Positions 1 to 8,771 of a stretch of DNA of 50,011 nucleotides are shown in pieces. Origin of the DNA: Planctomycetaceae bacterium (GTDB lineage: Bacteria; Planctomycetota; Planctomycetia; Planctomycetales; Planctomycetaceae); assembly GCA_041398825.1 (NCBI GenBank), contig JAWKTX010000024.1, forward strand, positions 1 to 50,011, in the 5' to 3' direction. The number at the start of each line of letters is the position of its first letter. Position 1 is the first letter of the stretch. The notes beneath the pieces are model-generated. The model was given only the letters and a program-made list of their open reading frames with translations. It was not told the DNA's origin and did no database searches. A program made the position numbers and the translations under genes.

Positions 1-936
1 GACAAACCGTGCACCGGATTCCACAAGCCGCCTTGCCAGCAAACAGCCACGGCCGAATCGACTGTTGTCGTAGATTTTTCGTTTGGCTTCGGGTTCGAGG
101 CTGATGTCGAAGGCATCCTTATCTTTGCTGCTCAGCAGGCGATAGGCATTGTCCAGAGATCGTAACATCGATTCCTGTTGATAGTCGCTCAGGTATTCTC
201 GCTGCGGATTACGGTCGATCAGTTTTCGAAACAGCTGATGACGATTCGTAAACCGATCGCCCGTCATGTTGCCCGGTGGTCGCACCGACTGCGCTGCCTC
301 TTCCGGGAACGGAAGGTTCATCGGCCCGAACTCACTGCCGAAAAATCCTGCGGTGGTAAACGCCTTGAGTTCTTCACTTTCGCCAACACCTTCCAGTCGT
401 TGACCAATGTTGATGAAGGCAGGCATGACAGGATTGCGCGGGCCCAGCACTTTGGCCATCCACGAACCAATGTGCGGACACGCAACGGTTTGTGGGGGTA
501 CGTAGCCGGTATGCCAGTGATACTGATGGCGAGAATGCAGGATGCTGCCCAGGTCTTCCTGAACGGCTGAACGAATGAGGGTCGCTCGATCCATCACGCT
601 TGCGATGTGTTCCAGCCCTTCACAGATCTGCAGACCGCTGACTGCTGTGTCGATGGCGGGAAAAGTGCTCAGCATATCTGCGACCGGCAACCCGTCGCGA
701 AACGGTTCGAATCGCTTGGGGTCGAAGGTATCAGGTGCTGCCATGCCACCACCCATCCAGATCAGGATGCATGCATCTGCCGTGGCCGCCGGATGATCCG
801 CAGCAATGTGGTCATCTCCCCGCAATGTCCGCGGCGCAGAGCAGGCCATCGCAGCCATGGACGCTGCCGACAGGGACTTCAGAAAATCACGACGAACGAC
901 GGAATCAGGAGCGTCCGAATCGAAGTTGTATGGCAT
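1..936 (-). CDS. DUF1501 family exported protein (partial, C-terminus off window)
   Basis: The minus strand reads open from an ATG at 936 to the window edge, giving 312 codons of a protein that continues beyond base 1. The N-terminus holds a twin-arginine type leader (RRDFLKSLSAASMAAMA, about residues 15-31), which predicts export of a folded protein. The following segment (LIWMGGGMAAPDTFDPK, then a HWHTGY segment and a later SRFGRGCLLARRLVESGARFV) matches the DUF1501 family, sulfatase-superfamily-like proteins very abundant in planctomycetes and commonly paired with DUF1549/DUF1553 cytochrome-type proteins. The partner is not visible here. The reaction of DUF1501 proteins is not established. 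The start is supported by the position of the leader; the next gene is divergent. Confidence 0.88.
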   Translation of the reverse strand, partial: MPYNFDSDAPDSVVRRDFLKSLSAASMAAMACSAPRTLRGDDHIAADHPAATADACILIWMGGGMAAPDTFDPKRFEPFRDGLPVADMLSTFPAIDTAVSGLQICEGLEHIASVMDRATLIRSAVQEDLGSILHSRHQYHWHTGYVPPQTVACPHIGSWMAKVLGPRNPVMPAFINIGQRLEGVGESEELKAFTTAGFFGSEFGPMNLPFPEEAAQSVRPPGNMTGDRFTNRHQLFRKLIDRNPQREYLSDYQQESMLRSLDNAYRLLSSKDKDAFDISLEPEAKRKIYDNSRFGRGCLLARRLVESGARFV

Positions 937-1211
937 ATCTGGACTCGACCGATGGATGGGCTGACTCGTAGAAGAAACCGCATCGAGGATAACAAACCTG
1001 GACGCTCAGAGAAACAGGACACGGCATCGAGGCGACGTGGAACGCGTGATTCTGCGGAGAAATCGGGGCGGAGCCATCATCGCCGATTCTGCTGGCCGGG
1101 CGATTGAATTCCTCAAACAGACTCGTCTTGCGGGACGGGTTCAGCCTATTATCCTGACCGGGCCGCGCCGCCGAGAACTTTTTAACTGCATGCAAATGCG
1201 GAGAGTAGTGA

Positions 1212-2801
1212 ATGTCTGCCGTCTTCGTTCGCACAACAGCATTCCTGACAAGATCGATTCGGCAGGAATCCCGATTGATCTCTCATCACGTCATGCGCGG
1301 GCTGCTGGCGCTGGTCATTCTGATGCTCTTTGGGTCTCAGCTTTCCCGCTCCCTGTCAATGAGCGCGGCCGGGTTGACCTTTGCAGGAACCATTCTGTCG
1401 ACGATCTACTGGTTTCTGACGGTTGTCGGCATGCTTTACTTTTCTGTTGCGATTACAGAAGAAAAAGAAGAGGAGACTCTTCCCCTGATCCGGATGACAG
1501 GTGTGTCGGCCTTTGCACTGCTGTTGGGTAAGTCCATACCTCGTCTAGCGATTGCCATGCTGTTCATTCTGGTGGTGTGCCCATTTATCGTGCTGTCCAT
1601 AACGATGGGCGGTGTTGTTCCCCGGGGGCTGATCGTCTCAATTCTTTCGCTCGTTCTTTACGCTCTGGTGCTGTGTCAGATTGGGTTGTTGTCCAGCACG
1701 ATCGCCAGTGATGGTCGTCGAGCTTTGATGTTGTCTGTGGTGGCCTGGCTGATGATCGAGTTTGGACATTATGCGCTGACTCTGACGGCATACGCTTTCA
1801 CGGTTCGAAACTATCCTCAGGCCGCTGGATTCACCGAATATCTCAATGGGTTCGCGCTGGAATGGTCGATGATCAGTAACTTGTCGACATTCACGGGGCT
1901 GACCGAGAATGATCAGTTCTGGCGGCCACAGATGAGCTTTCATCTGGTCCTGAGCCTCGCTTGTTTTCTCCTGAGCCTGATGCTTTTTAATCGATGCAGC
2001 GCACGGGCGATTGGTCAGGGAGCCGGTTCAGACATCCGGCACAGGTTCTTATTGCGTCGCACTGGTAAGTTAAAGTCGGCTCGTGCAGCAGCAGTGCCTC
2101 TCGCATGGAAGTCGTGGCACTACATCATCGGAGGATTGCCCTGGTTCTTGTTTCGGCTTTTTGCCATGCCCATTCTGGGGTTCATTCTTGTGCTGGTGAT
2201 TACCATTTCCCTTGATGAAAGGTTAGAGCCTGAGGGATTGTCTATCACATGGATGCTGACCGGAGTCGTCATGCTCATCATCGACGTGGCTCGCAGCTAT
2301 GGACGCGTGCTGAATGACGAAGTCTTCAAACAAACGCTCGGGTCTTTGCTGATGCTGCCCCGCAGCAAAGCTCAGATTGTCTATCCGCTGCTGGCCGGAT
2401 TGCTGCCAACCACGATCCCGTCGATTGTCTGTTTTCTGCTGGGACTAACGCTGCAGACATCCGTGTATTCAGGCGCTGCGAGTGATGTTGTCGAAGCACT
2501 CACCGAGCCGTGGTTCCTGCACCTGTTCACGTGGTTCCTGCTGACGGTTCATCTGGGTGTGCTGCTGTCGACATTGCTTCGCTATGGCGGAATGCTGATT
2601 GCGGCTGCGGCTATGTGGATTGCGGCTCCCATGCTGTTCATGATGTTCATCATGGTGGTTGCATTCGTCCTGCGTGACATGGGCGAAATCTTCGCAAGAT
2701 ACCTGCTGCCTCTTGGACTGATGGGGCTCGAAGTGTTTCTCTGCGTGGTCATTCACATTCTGGTCGCCAGGCGACTGGAGTACATTGGTCAGCGATCTTA
2801 G
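1212..2801 (+). CDS. ABC-2 type transporter permease, multi-pass membrane protein
   Basis: The 529-residue product is very hydrophobic with roughly twelve predicted membrane segments arranged as two halves (about residues 28-290 and 310-525) joined by a basic cytoplasmic linker. The early segment ITEEKEEETLPLIRMTG resembles the coupling-helix region of ABC-2 permeases, where the sequence ExGTL or similar precedes the next helix. The ATG at 1212 has a GGAGAG ribosome binding site seven bases upstream. No ATP-binding subunit lies in the window: the preceding gene is divergent and the following one convergent. It therefore appears to be an orphan permease whose ATPase is encoded elsewhere. Substrate unknown. 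Confidence 0.75.
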   Translation: MSAVFVRTTAFLTRSIRQESRLISHHVMRGLLALVILMLFGSQLSRSLSMSAAGLTFAGTILSTIYWFLTVVGMLYFSVAITEEKEEETLPLIRMTGVSAFALLLGKSIPRLAIAMLFILVVCPFIVLSITMGGVVPRGLIVSILSLVLYALVLCQIGLLSSTIASDGRRALMLSVVAWLMIEFGHYALTLTAYAFTVRNYPQAAGFTEYLNGFALEWSMISNLSTFTGLTENDQFWRPQMSFHLVLSLACFLLSLMLFNRCSARAIGQGAGSDIRHRFLLRRTGKLKSARAAAVPLAWKSWHYIIGGLPWFLFRLFAMPILGFILVLVITISLDERLEPEGLSITWMLTGVVMLIIDVARSYGRVLNDEVFKQTLGSLLMLPRSKAQIVYPLLAGLLPTTIPSIVCFLLGLTLQTSVYSGAASDVVEALTEPWFLHLFTWFLLTVHLGVLLSTLLRYGGMLIAAAAMWIAAPMLFMMFIMVVAFVLRDMGEIFARYLLPLGLMGLEVFLCVVIHILVARRLEYIGQRS

Positions 2802-3221
2802 CTGTCCCTTGAAAAACCGGGACAGGCAGACAGGCAGACAGGACGACTGGAACCTGTCGTGTTTTAAGTAAGCGCCTGGCGAACAGCATTCTAATGGTCT
2901 GAGCAGGTTTGTCGTTCGAGTTTTCTCCGTTCAGCGATGGTCCAGTGGTGTTGTGGGTGCGAGAAGAGCCAGGCGTGTGTCGAATTTCCCCACGACGACT
3001 CCCGCCTCGAGTACAGGTCGCCAGCTCAGTTCGAACAGCTCATCAAACTCTCAAAATAAGAGAATGACCTGTCCTTGAAACCTGTACCACCTCAGGCAGA
3101 CCAGGGACTTACGAAGAGACTGCGTTCAGATGCATAGACTTTTCGCGACAATTAGAGCTTACGGAGAGACAAGAGCTTGCAACGTTGCACCCTTTTCCCA
3201 CTTCTGTTGTGAATTCGCATT
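2802..3221. other. Intergenic region between convergent genes, with weak hairpin and short tandem repeat
   Basis: No credible gene. Directly after the permease stop there is a 7-bp hairpin (CTGTCCC at 2802-2808 with GGGACAG at 2819-2825) without a clear T tail, followed at 2821-2841 by nearly three copies of the octamer GACAGGCA. The hairpin may serve as a terminator for the convergent genes, but this is weak. Confidence 0.4.
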
Positions 3222-4868
3222 TTACTGTACCTGTACGAGTACGGACGCAACAATGCGTCTGGCAACCGCCTTCGTACAATGAATGCTTAGAGAAATCCCA
3301 CCTCGTTCAACATGGCAGTCACCGGCGATATCACTCTGGCTCTCCGGCTCGGTTGAAGTTTCTTTCTGGCCAGTTGATGGTACCAGTACATGCTCGCCGA
3401 TTGAATCAAACAGGCTGTCATCAATCTGGAAGTCCACGAATGCCTCACTTTTCACACGAGGCTCGCTTTTCGATGGTACGTCAAGACTCGTGACAGCACT
3501 CTCAGTTGATTTCGGTCCCGAGATGCAGACTCTGAACGAGGAATCATCAGATTTCAAGTCGGTGGAGACTGTCACTGGGACATTACGAAGCAAGGGATGA
3601 CGAGGTTCAGCCCCGCGAAGCGCGGGAAAGACATCCAGCAACGCAGAGAGCACCCCGGAAGCATCAGCACATTGCACGGTCACATGGCCTGCCAGCGATT
3701 CCAGTGATTCAGCCTTGAAGCTTCCGGTTGCGACGACATCAACCGCAGCGTTTTCTGAGGTGTGGTCCTCATGCTTGAACAAGGCGAGCATTGCACCAGG
3801 AATTCGGGCACACAAACGGAATTCGCTTACTGATTCATTTGTGAATGCGGGAATCGAATGTCTTCGTTCCGGAATCATTGATGCGAGATACAAGGACAAA
3901 TCGGAGTCTTTCTTTGCGATGATTTGCCCAGAGAGCCAGATACGCTCCGTTGAACGTGAAACCTGTATATCGATTGACTCAACATCGTTCAGCAACGCAC
4001 TTACTGCGGCCATCCTGCAAGTGTTCAACACCTGTCGCGAATGAGCTGATTCTGACGTTTCACTGTCCCGCTGTTGCGAATTTGTGGAGACAAACGCTTT
4101 GAACACGCCAAGAAACCTGTTGCGCGACTGCACAGACAGTGAGTCTGGGTGAAACCAGAGCTGAGCGATCAACCTTCTCTCGCCCTCCTTGGTATTTTTC
4201 ACAGGTGCAGGAGTCAGATCCTTCACATCAGCATCTAGCAATTGCTTGCTGTGGGAACTCCAGAGCCAGCCGTTTGTGAAACGAAAACAATAATTCTGCG
4301 AAACGCGGCGCGTCGCTGTCCATTCGGTCTTCACATGCTGTCTGGTTTCAGCCTTCTCCTTGTCAGTCGTCTTGATGAACTTCGGAATCCACGTCAGATT
4401 GACCAACGATACTGTCCAGACGTTTGGCGAAGGATTGGCAGTCTCCACTTCGAAATTCGGACGTTCAATGGGTTCGACGGTCTTCCACTGCGACACAAAG
4501 TCATCGACAACTTCGGCGGCAGCCTCGACCGTAAATATCTGCTCGCAATGCCAGAGATCTAGTCCTTTTCCCGTCTCAACGACCGCTAGTCCTTTGGGAT
4601 AAGGGATTCGGAGCCGATCGTCGAACCGCCTCTCCAGCCAGCGATGTAAGTCGGCCCCGAAATTACTGAGTGGAGTCTTATATTCTGCCTCCAGCTCGCT
4701 AATCAGCGATTTCATATCGGCAGGTGACAACGTGTGGCAGATGGCGCCAACCACAACTTTGGGCTTGACCGGAACAATATCCGAGAAGCCAAATACTGAG
4801 CCAGTCATTGCAAAGACAAGGGCTAGACAGGAGATTCCGCGGAGTAATTTCTTGTGCAAATCAAACAT
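3222..4868 (-). CDS. Secreted protein of unknown function, third gene of exported-protein operon
   Basis: The 548-residue product starts at the ATG at 4868, which follows the TAA of the upstream gene with a single base between (TAAAATG), so translation is probably coupled. A longer reading frame extends ten codons upstream, but that would overlap the previous gene and displace the signal peptide. Residues 1-29 form a clear Sec signal (basic MFDLHKKLLR, hydrophobic core, cleavage near VFGFS). The mature part shows no family I recognise; it has alternating hydrophobic and polar stretches, several Cys and a recurring VSTDLKSDDSSFRV-like beta pattern near the C-terminus. It is the last gene of a three-gene operon whose products are all exported, so a shared envelope role is likely. 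Function unknown. Confidence 0.75.
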   Translation of the reverse strand: MFDLHKKLLRGISCLALVFAMTGSVFGFSDIVPVKPKVVVGAICHTLSPADMKSLISELEAEYKTPLSNFGADLHRWLERRFDDRLRIPYPKGLAVVETGKGLDLWHCEQIFTVEAAAEVVDDFVSQWKTVEPIERPNFEVETANPSPNVWTVSLVNLTWIPKFIKTTDKEKAETRQHVKTEWTATRRVSQNYCFRFTNGWLWSSHSKQLLDADVKDLTPAPVKNTKEGERRLIAQLWFHPDSLSVQSRNRFLGVFKAFVSTNSQQRDSETSESAHSRQVLNTCRMAAVSALLNDVESIDIQVSRSTERIWLSGQIIAKKDSDLSLYLASMIPERRHSIPAFTNESVSEFRLCARIPGAMLALFKHEDHTSENAAVDVVATGSFKAESLESLAGHVTVQCADASGVLSALLDVFPALRGAEPRHPLLRNVPVTVSTDLKSDDSSFRVCISGPKSTESAVTSLDVPSKSEPRVKSEAFVDFQIDDSLFDSIGEHVLVPSTGQKETSTEPESQSDIAGDCHVERGGISLSIHCTKAVARRIVASVLVQVQ

Positions 4869-4869
4869 T

Positions 4870-6618
4870 TTATTTGGTGCTCCCCAGTTCTCCTCCACCG
4901 CGCAGGATCGCAGTCAATTCACGTAGACGCGTCGCTGAATACTGCAGACTGGCTGAATCTGATTCTTCAAGTTGATCCAGCAATTCTAAGTACTCAGTGA
5001 GCAGGTCTGTCCGTCTTTGTCGTCGTTGGTTCAAATCCGAAATCGACGACGTTGAAGAATCCGACAGAATGCCTTTACATGACTTTTGAAGTTCAAGCGA
5101 GGCGATGGCTAATGCACCTCGAATCACAGATTCCTGAACATCGTCGTCCAAAAGAGCACAAGATAAAGCCTTGATAAGCTGGGACGCATGCAGGTCGTCG
5201 ACCTCGGTTGCTGGTCGAGCGTAGAAGAGGATCTCAATTTGGCGCTGAGCTGGCTCAGTCTTCAGAATGCGGTTCATATGCGAAATAACAAGTGGCTCCA
5301 GATCACGGCGATTCCAGGCGCGCACCATCTCAAGAATATTGAATAGCATTGCAACTTGACCCTCCGGCCCGGCGGACTCTTCCATTGCCTCCAAATAGGC
5401 AGACAACGCCTTCCCAACCTCAGACAAATCCTTAGTGGAGTCTGAAGAAATCGCCAGGAGCAGTTCGCAGCGAAGTACACCAATATGGTCACCGAGCGTT
5501 GACGATTCGGTGAGAAGGGATCGATTTCGGGATTTCAGTGATTCGACCGACGCACGGGTCGCAGAATCCAAATGTTGAGGAGAAGTCATCCAAAGGCGGC
5601 GTACGACGTCCCTTGAAAAGTTGGCCACAACTGGTGATTCCGGTGTTCGTGAACTCAATAATCCGATTCTGCGTTCGACTTCAGATTTCGGAATCACTTT
5701 AGACGACACCAAACGGGCATTTCGAAGCAACATACCGTGGCCCGAATCACCAAGTGTGACCCTGATTTCTCCAGGTACAAGCATCTGATCCAGTTCTTTC
5801 CACTCAGTCTTAACGTGTCGCCCTCCCGTCGGGAACGGCCAAATTCCATCAGAGGCACTAAGATTCCGATCATTCGACATCGCAGAGATCGGATCGTTGA
5901 ATCTTGTGAACCGATGCTCATTAAGTGAGATAACACACTCACTTGACGCCAAACGACGCTGGCCAGCCACAGTGAACTCTTGAAAATTGCTGTGAATGCG
6001 TTCCCACCTCGGAACCGAAGACTGGTGAACCTGTGCGACTTTGCCATTTCCGGCACTTATTTCCACGGTATTCTTGAGGCCAATTGCGGAGTAACTCGAG
6101 CGGATGACATCAGAACTGTCGTCCGGAATATCAAGAATCTGTTGGTCGATATGCTTTGGAATTCGCCAGGCAAGCGATTCGCGAAGAGAATGCCTGATCT
6201 CGGTCAGATTATACTGTTGAGAGTTGTACGCGTTCCGCGAGGACTCTTCTGCAAGCAGGAACTCAGCACGTGTGTTATTGAATGGTGACTGAAACTCGAT
6301 CTTCTCAGCAGTCTTGTGGATCATTGTCGAGGTAATCGATGGAGCAAACATCCCATTGATAAATTCAGTCCCCCAGTCTATATGTGTAGCCCATTCATCT
6401 GCAGAGACTAAGTACGTTACGTAGATCACATTATTCTGATCCATGGATCGAATGTTGATATTGAAGCAATAGACCGCTTCAATACCAGAGCCATCCGCCT
6501 CACCTCCATCCACCTGGTTCGTAAACGCGAACAGATTTGATGATGAATTGGCAATCGAAACTAACAGCACACAAAGTAATTTCGCCACAAGCCTGTGACT
6601 GAGGTTAGTTCTGGTCAT
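4870..6618 (-). CDS. Secreted protein of unknown function, second gene of exported-protein operon
   Basis: The start at 6618 is chosen because a strong ribosome binding site (AAAGGAGGT) lies nine bases upstream and because residues 1-32 then form a Sec signal peptide (MTRTNLSHRLVAKLLC and hydrophobic core). The product is 582 residues. The N-terminal half looks beta-rich; the C-terminal 250 residues are predicted helical, with many Leu and Glu and a SSISDLNQRRQRRTDLL stretch that could be coiled coil. No known family recognised. The start overlaps the last codons of the lipoprotein gene in front by 14 bases and the stop is one base from the next ATG, so the three genes are almost certainly co-translated. 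Confidence 0.75.
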   Translation of the reverse strand: MTRTNLSHRLVAKLLCVLLVSIANSSSNLFAFTNQVDGGEADGSGIEAVYCFNINIRSMDQNNVIYVTYLVSADEWATHIDWGTEFINGMFAPSITSTMIHKTAEKIEFQSPFNNTRAEFLLAEESSRNAYNSQQYNLTEIRHSLRESLAWRIPKHIDQQILDIPDDSSDVIRSSYSAIGLKNTVEISAGNGKVAQVHQSSVPRWERIHSNFQEFTVAGQRRLASSECVISLNEHRFTRFNDPISAMSNDRNLSASDGIWPFPTGGRHVKTEWKELDQMLVPGEIRVTLGDSGHGMLLRNARLVSSKVIPKSEVERRIGLLSSRTPESPVVANFSRDVVRRLWMTSPQHLDSATRASVESLKSRNRSLLTESSTLGDHIGVLRCELLLAISSDSTKDLSEVGKALSAYLEAMEESAGPEGQVAMLFNILEMVRAWNRRDLEPLVISHMNRILKTEPAQRQIEILFYARPATEVDDLHASQLIKALSCALLDDDVQESVIRGALAIASLELQKSCKGILSDSSTSSISDLNQRRQRRTDLLTEYLELLDQLEESDSASLQYSATRLRELTAILRGGGELGSTK

Positions 6619-6874
6619 AGCAGAGTACCTCCTTTCCATTCAGGCTTTGCTGAATCAACTCGGCAGGGGCGACCAGGAAATCGGTTACCTCTCTGCGTTC
6701 TTCTTCGTAAGAAAGAAGTTCCTGGTACAGTTCCGGAGAAACGTCCGAGGTATCAATTGCTGGAGTTGTCGGGACAGTTTCTCGGCGAGACTGAGCGGAA
6801 ACGTAAAGGCATCCTGCCAGGAAAAGGGCGATTCCGAATGCAGACATTACGATGAGGGTCAAGCAGTTTCTCAT
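6605..6874 (-). CDS. Small predicted lipoprotein, first gene of exported-protein operon
   Basis: The 89-residue product begins with a hydrophobic segment ending in a lipobox (LAGC, Cys at about residue 22), so it is predicted to be lipid-anchored. The remainder is acidic and helical (residues 45-70 rich in Glu and Leu) with no family I recognise. Its end overlaps the start of the next gene by 14 bases. As the leader gene of an exported-protein operon it could anchor the two larger secreted proteins, but that is only inferred from position. Confidence 0.65.
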   Translation of the reverse strand: MRNCLTLIVMSAFGIALFLAGCLYVSAQSRRETVPTTPAIDTSDVSPELYQELLSYEEERREVTDFLVAPAELIQQSLNGKEVLCYDQN

Positions 6875-7227
6875 ATGTCACCTGTGACTCGCAAAATTGA
6901 CAGCAACGGCATTTGCTTAAGCTCTTGAGAGGCTACCCCAACTTGACGACAAGTCTTGTTCGGAGCAATCCTATTCGACTCATGGTGGGACTGCCCCTTT
7001 CTGATAGCCCCTCCACCTGCCAGGCCTTACTTGAAAGAAACTGAGGGGCGTTTCGCTTTGATCGTTCTCAAAGTGGTCGAATCCGGTAATCGTCGTGGAT
7101 AATGGCCAAACTGGAACATCGATCAGAGAAACCATCTAACATTCTTGTTCGCAGAGTGTCCAGAGAAGACCCGGAGACAACGACCGATGCGCAAAAAAAC
7201 TGCCCCTTGATTCGATCTGTGTGTCCC
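6875..7227. other. Intergenic region, no gene seen
   Basis: This is the upstream region of the three-gene minus-strand operon. Short open frames exist but have no ribosome binding sites or protein-like composition. It presumably holds the operon promoter; no convincing -35/-10 pair stands out. Confidence 0.4.
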
Positions 7228-8097
7228 TCATGGGCCGCCAGTGAGGGCACTGGGATCGGGCATCGCACATGGCCATGCATCACCACTCCAGACGACGTTA
7301 ACCAAAGCTGTCGCCGAGCCAGTCGAGAATGCATCACTGGCCGTACCGGCACCCGTTGTAGTCACTACAATGGATACGGGGATCCGAACACTCGATGTAT
7401 CAGTTGACCCACTGATCACCATTGTGTCCGTCAGGCCCGCGCTCGCACTGAAGGCAGAATCCGACAGTGTCACCTGATTCATCACTCCCACAGTCACACC
7501 ATTGTTCGTCTCACCCTCACCTTTTTCTTTAGAGACAGTCTTAGTGGAGCCACCCGCTGTGATGCTCACCGAACCACTTGTCAGTGACTCAGTGTTGACG
7601 CTTCCTGAGAGCACAGCCGCTTCATCTATCTCCTGATCGCCTCCTGTGCAACCCTGCAATGGATGTGCTACTGAAACATGCGCTGTGGCTGATGCGCTGC
7701 AATCAGCGTGATAAAAAATTAAGTCTGCCGCCGTCAGGGAACCAGTGATACTCACAGAGCCCGTCGCAAGCACATTGCCACTCAGCATAATGCCAACATC
7801 AATTTGCGGTGGACCATTGGTCTTGAATTCAAACTCTCCCGTAATTTGTACGTAGGGATTGACGTGACCTGCAGGAAACGAATCCTCGAAAAAACCACCA
7901 TAGAGCTCGAAATCCTGCTTCGCATGAGCGCGAATTTGTCCCGAGGTCGGTGAAAGTTTCATCGCACTCGCATCGGCAATCCTATAAAGCTCATCGAACC
8001 CGGACCATTCATCCTCGGCAGGTTCGGCCACTCTACCATCAGGTCTTACAACGCTGGAGAGCAGATTTGCCTCGAACTCCGGGCCGACTGCTAACAT
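7228..8097 (-). CDS. C-terminal part of a repeat-interrupted secreted protein
   Basis: This 290-codon frame encodes a Ser/Thr/Gly/Val-rich, beta-type protein with repeated segments such as SGSVSITG, SGSVNTES, TSGSVSITAGG and MVISGSTDTSSVRIPVSIVV, the composition of extracellular adhesin-like planctomycete proteins. Its first ATG (8097) lacks a properly spaced ribosome binding site, and the same frame stays open upstream through the T-free repeat tract. It is therefore most likely the distal part of the gene that begins at 8497, now one frame out. Two Cys near the middle (CSASAT and LQGCTGG) could form a disulphide. Exact family unknown. Confidence 0.6.
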   Translation of the reverse strand: MLAVGPEFEANLLSSVVRPDGRVAEPAEDEWSGFDELYRIADASAMKLSPTSGQIRAHAKQDFELYGGFFEDSFPAGHVNPYVQITGEFEFKTNGPPQIDVGIMLSGNVLATGSVSITGSLTAADLIFYHADCSASATAHVSVAHPLQGCTGGDQEIDEAAVLSGSVNTESLTSGSVSITAGGSTKTVSKEKGEGETNNGVTVGVMNQVTLSDSAFSASAGLTDTMVISGSTDTSSVRIPVSIVVTTTGAGTASDAFSTGSATALVNVVWSGDAWPCAMPDPSALTGGP

Positions 8098-8497
8098 TCC
8101 TGCAGGCGATAGAAATTTCGTTTGGCAACCACATCTCCTGTTCCCGTTCCTGTTCCTGTTCCCGTTCCTGTTCCTGTTCCTGTTCCCGTTCCTGTCCCCG
8201 TTCCTGTTCCTGTCTGTTCCTGTTCTGTCCTGTTCTGTTCCTGTTCGTTCCTGTTCCGTTCCGTTCCGTTCCGTTCCTCTGTTCCTGTTCCCGTTCCTGT
8301 TCCGTTCCTGTTCCCGTTCCTCCTGTTCCTGTTCCCGTTCCCGTTCCTGTTCCCGTTCCCGTTCCCGTTCCTGTTCCCGTGTCTCCTGATCCTATAGGAT
8401 CAGGAGACGGCGTGAGCTGTGCGTTGGCCTGCCCCATTTCGAAACTCATGACTGCACATACGGACAATGCGACAGAGAACACCAGGATTCGTCTCAT
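8039..8497 (-). CDS. N-terminal part of the repeat-interrupted secreted protein (signal peptide plus Gly-Thr repeat)
   Basis: The ATG at 8497 is preceded by GAGGAG seven bases upstream, and residues 1-26 form a Sec signal peptide (MRRILVFSVALSVCAVMSF, cleavage after ANA). The mature chain opens with QLTPSPDPIGSGD, encoded across a perfect palindrome, then runs into Gly-Thr dipeptides and, after irregular repeat units, into Glu/Gln/Arg and Asn/Arg/Thr low complexity. In the sequenced phase the frame misses the downstream beta-domain and ends at 8039. It overlaps the distal frame by 59 bases. The distance from 8497 to the distal frame is 400 bases, one more than a multiple of three, so gain of one pentamer unit or loss of two would join both parts. 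Confidence 0.6.
   Translation of the reverse strand: MRRILVFSVALSVCAVMSFEMGQANAQLTPSPDPIGSGDTGTGTGTGTGTGTGTGTGTGGTGTGTEQEREQEQRNGTERNGTGTNRNRTGQNRNRQEQERGQEREQEQEQEREQEQEREQEMWLPNEISIACRNVSSRPGVRGKSALQRCKT
8134..8388. repeat. Hexamer/pentamer simple-repeat tract without A on the plus strand
   Basis: About 255 bases consist almost wholly of GTTCCT, GTTCCC and GTTCC units on the plus strand, with five perfect GTTCC pentamers at 8253-8277 and several irregular units. There is not a single A on the plus strand between 8134 and 8388, hence no T on the coding (minus) strand, so no stop codon can occur in any minus-strand frame. The tract lies inside a secreted-protein gene directly after its signal peptide. 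Confidence 0.9.
8381..8408. repeat. Perfect 28-bp palindrome at the edge of the repeat tract
   Basis: The half-site GTCTCCTGATCCTA is followed immediately by its exact reverse complement, so both strands read identically. It encodes SPDPIGSGD in the secreted-protein gene. It sits at the junction between the signal-peptide region and the simple-repeat tract and could extrude as a cruciform or form an RNA hairpin near the 5' end of the message. Confidence 0.9.
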
Positions 8498-8771
8498 TAC
8501 CAGACTCCTCATTTCGTTTGAATTTGTGAAACAAAGTTGCGGGGGAAGAATCGGATGGAGGGTGCCCAACCACGCCAGTCGATCAGACAGGCACAGGCTG
8601 TGCTCAAAATCTCATACTATGCAGATCTAAGTATGTAGTATGTAGGGCGGCTTATTCAATACTGCCCTAGAGTTTATTTTAAATAAGTCTAAGAATTTCA
8701 GATCACTTAGAACAAGGGGGTATTGAGGTGCACCTGTGTGGTGTTGCTGTGTTTTCCGTCTTTCAGGGTGT

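Noticed and set aside
2802..2841. Tandem repeat/CRISPR-like unit near GACAGGCA copies
   Set aside because: Only about three copies of eight bases without spacers; simple repeat.
8122..8397. Plus-strand Pro/Val or Cys/Ser repeat proteins across the repeat tract
   Set aside because: They are low-complexity translations of the simple repeat with no start signals or flanking domains; the minus strand has signal peptide and ribosome binding site.
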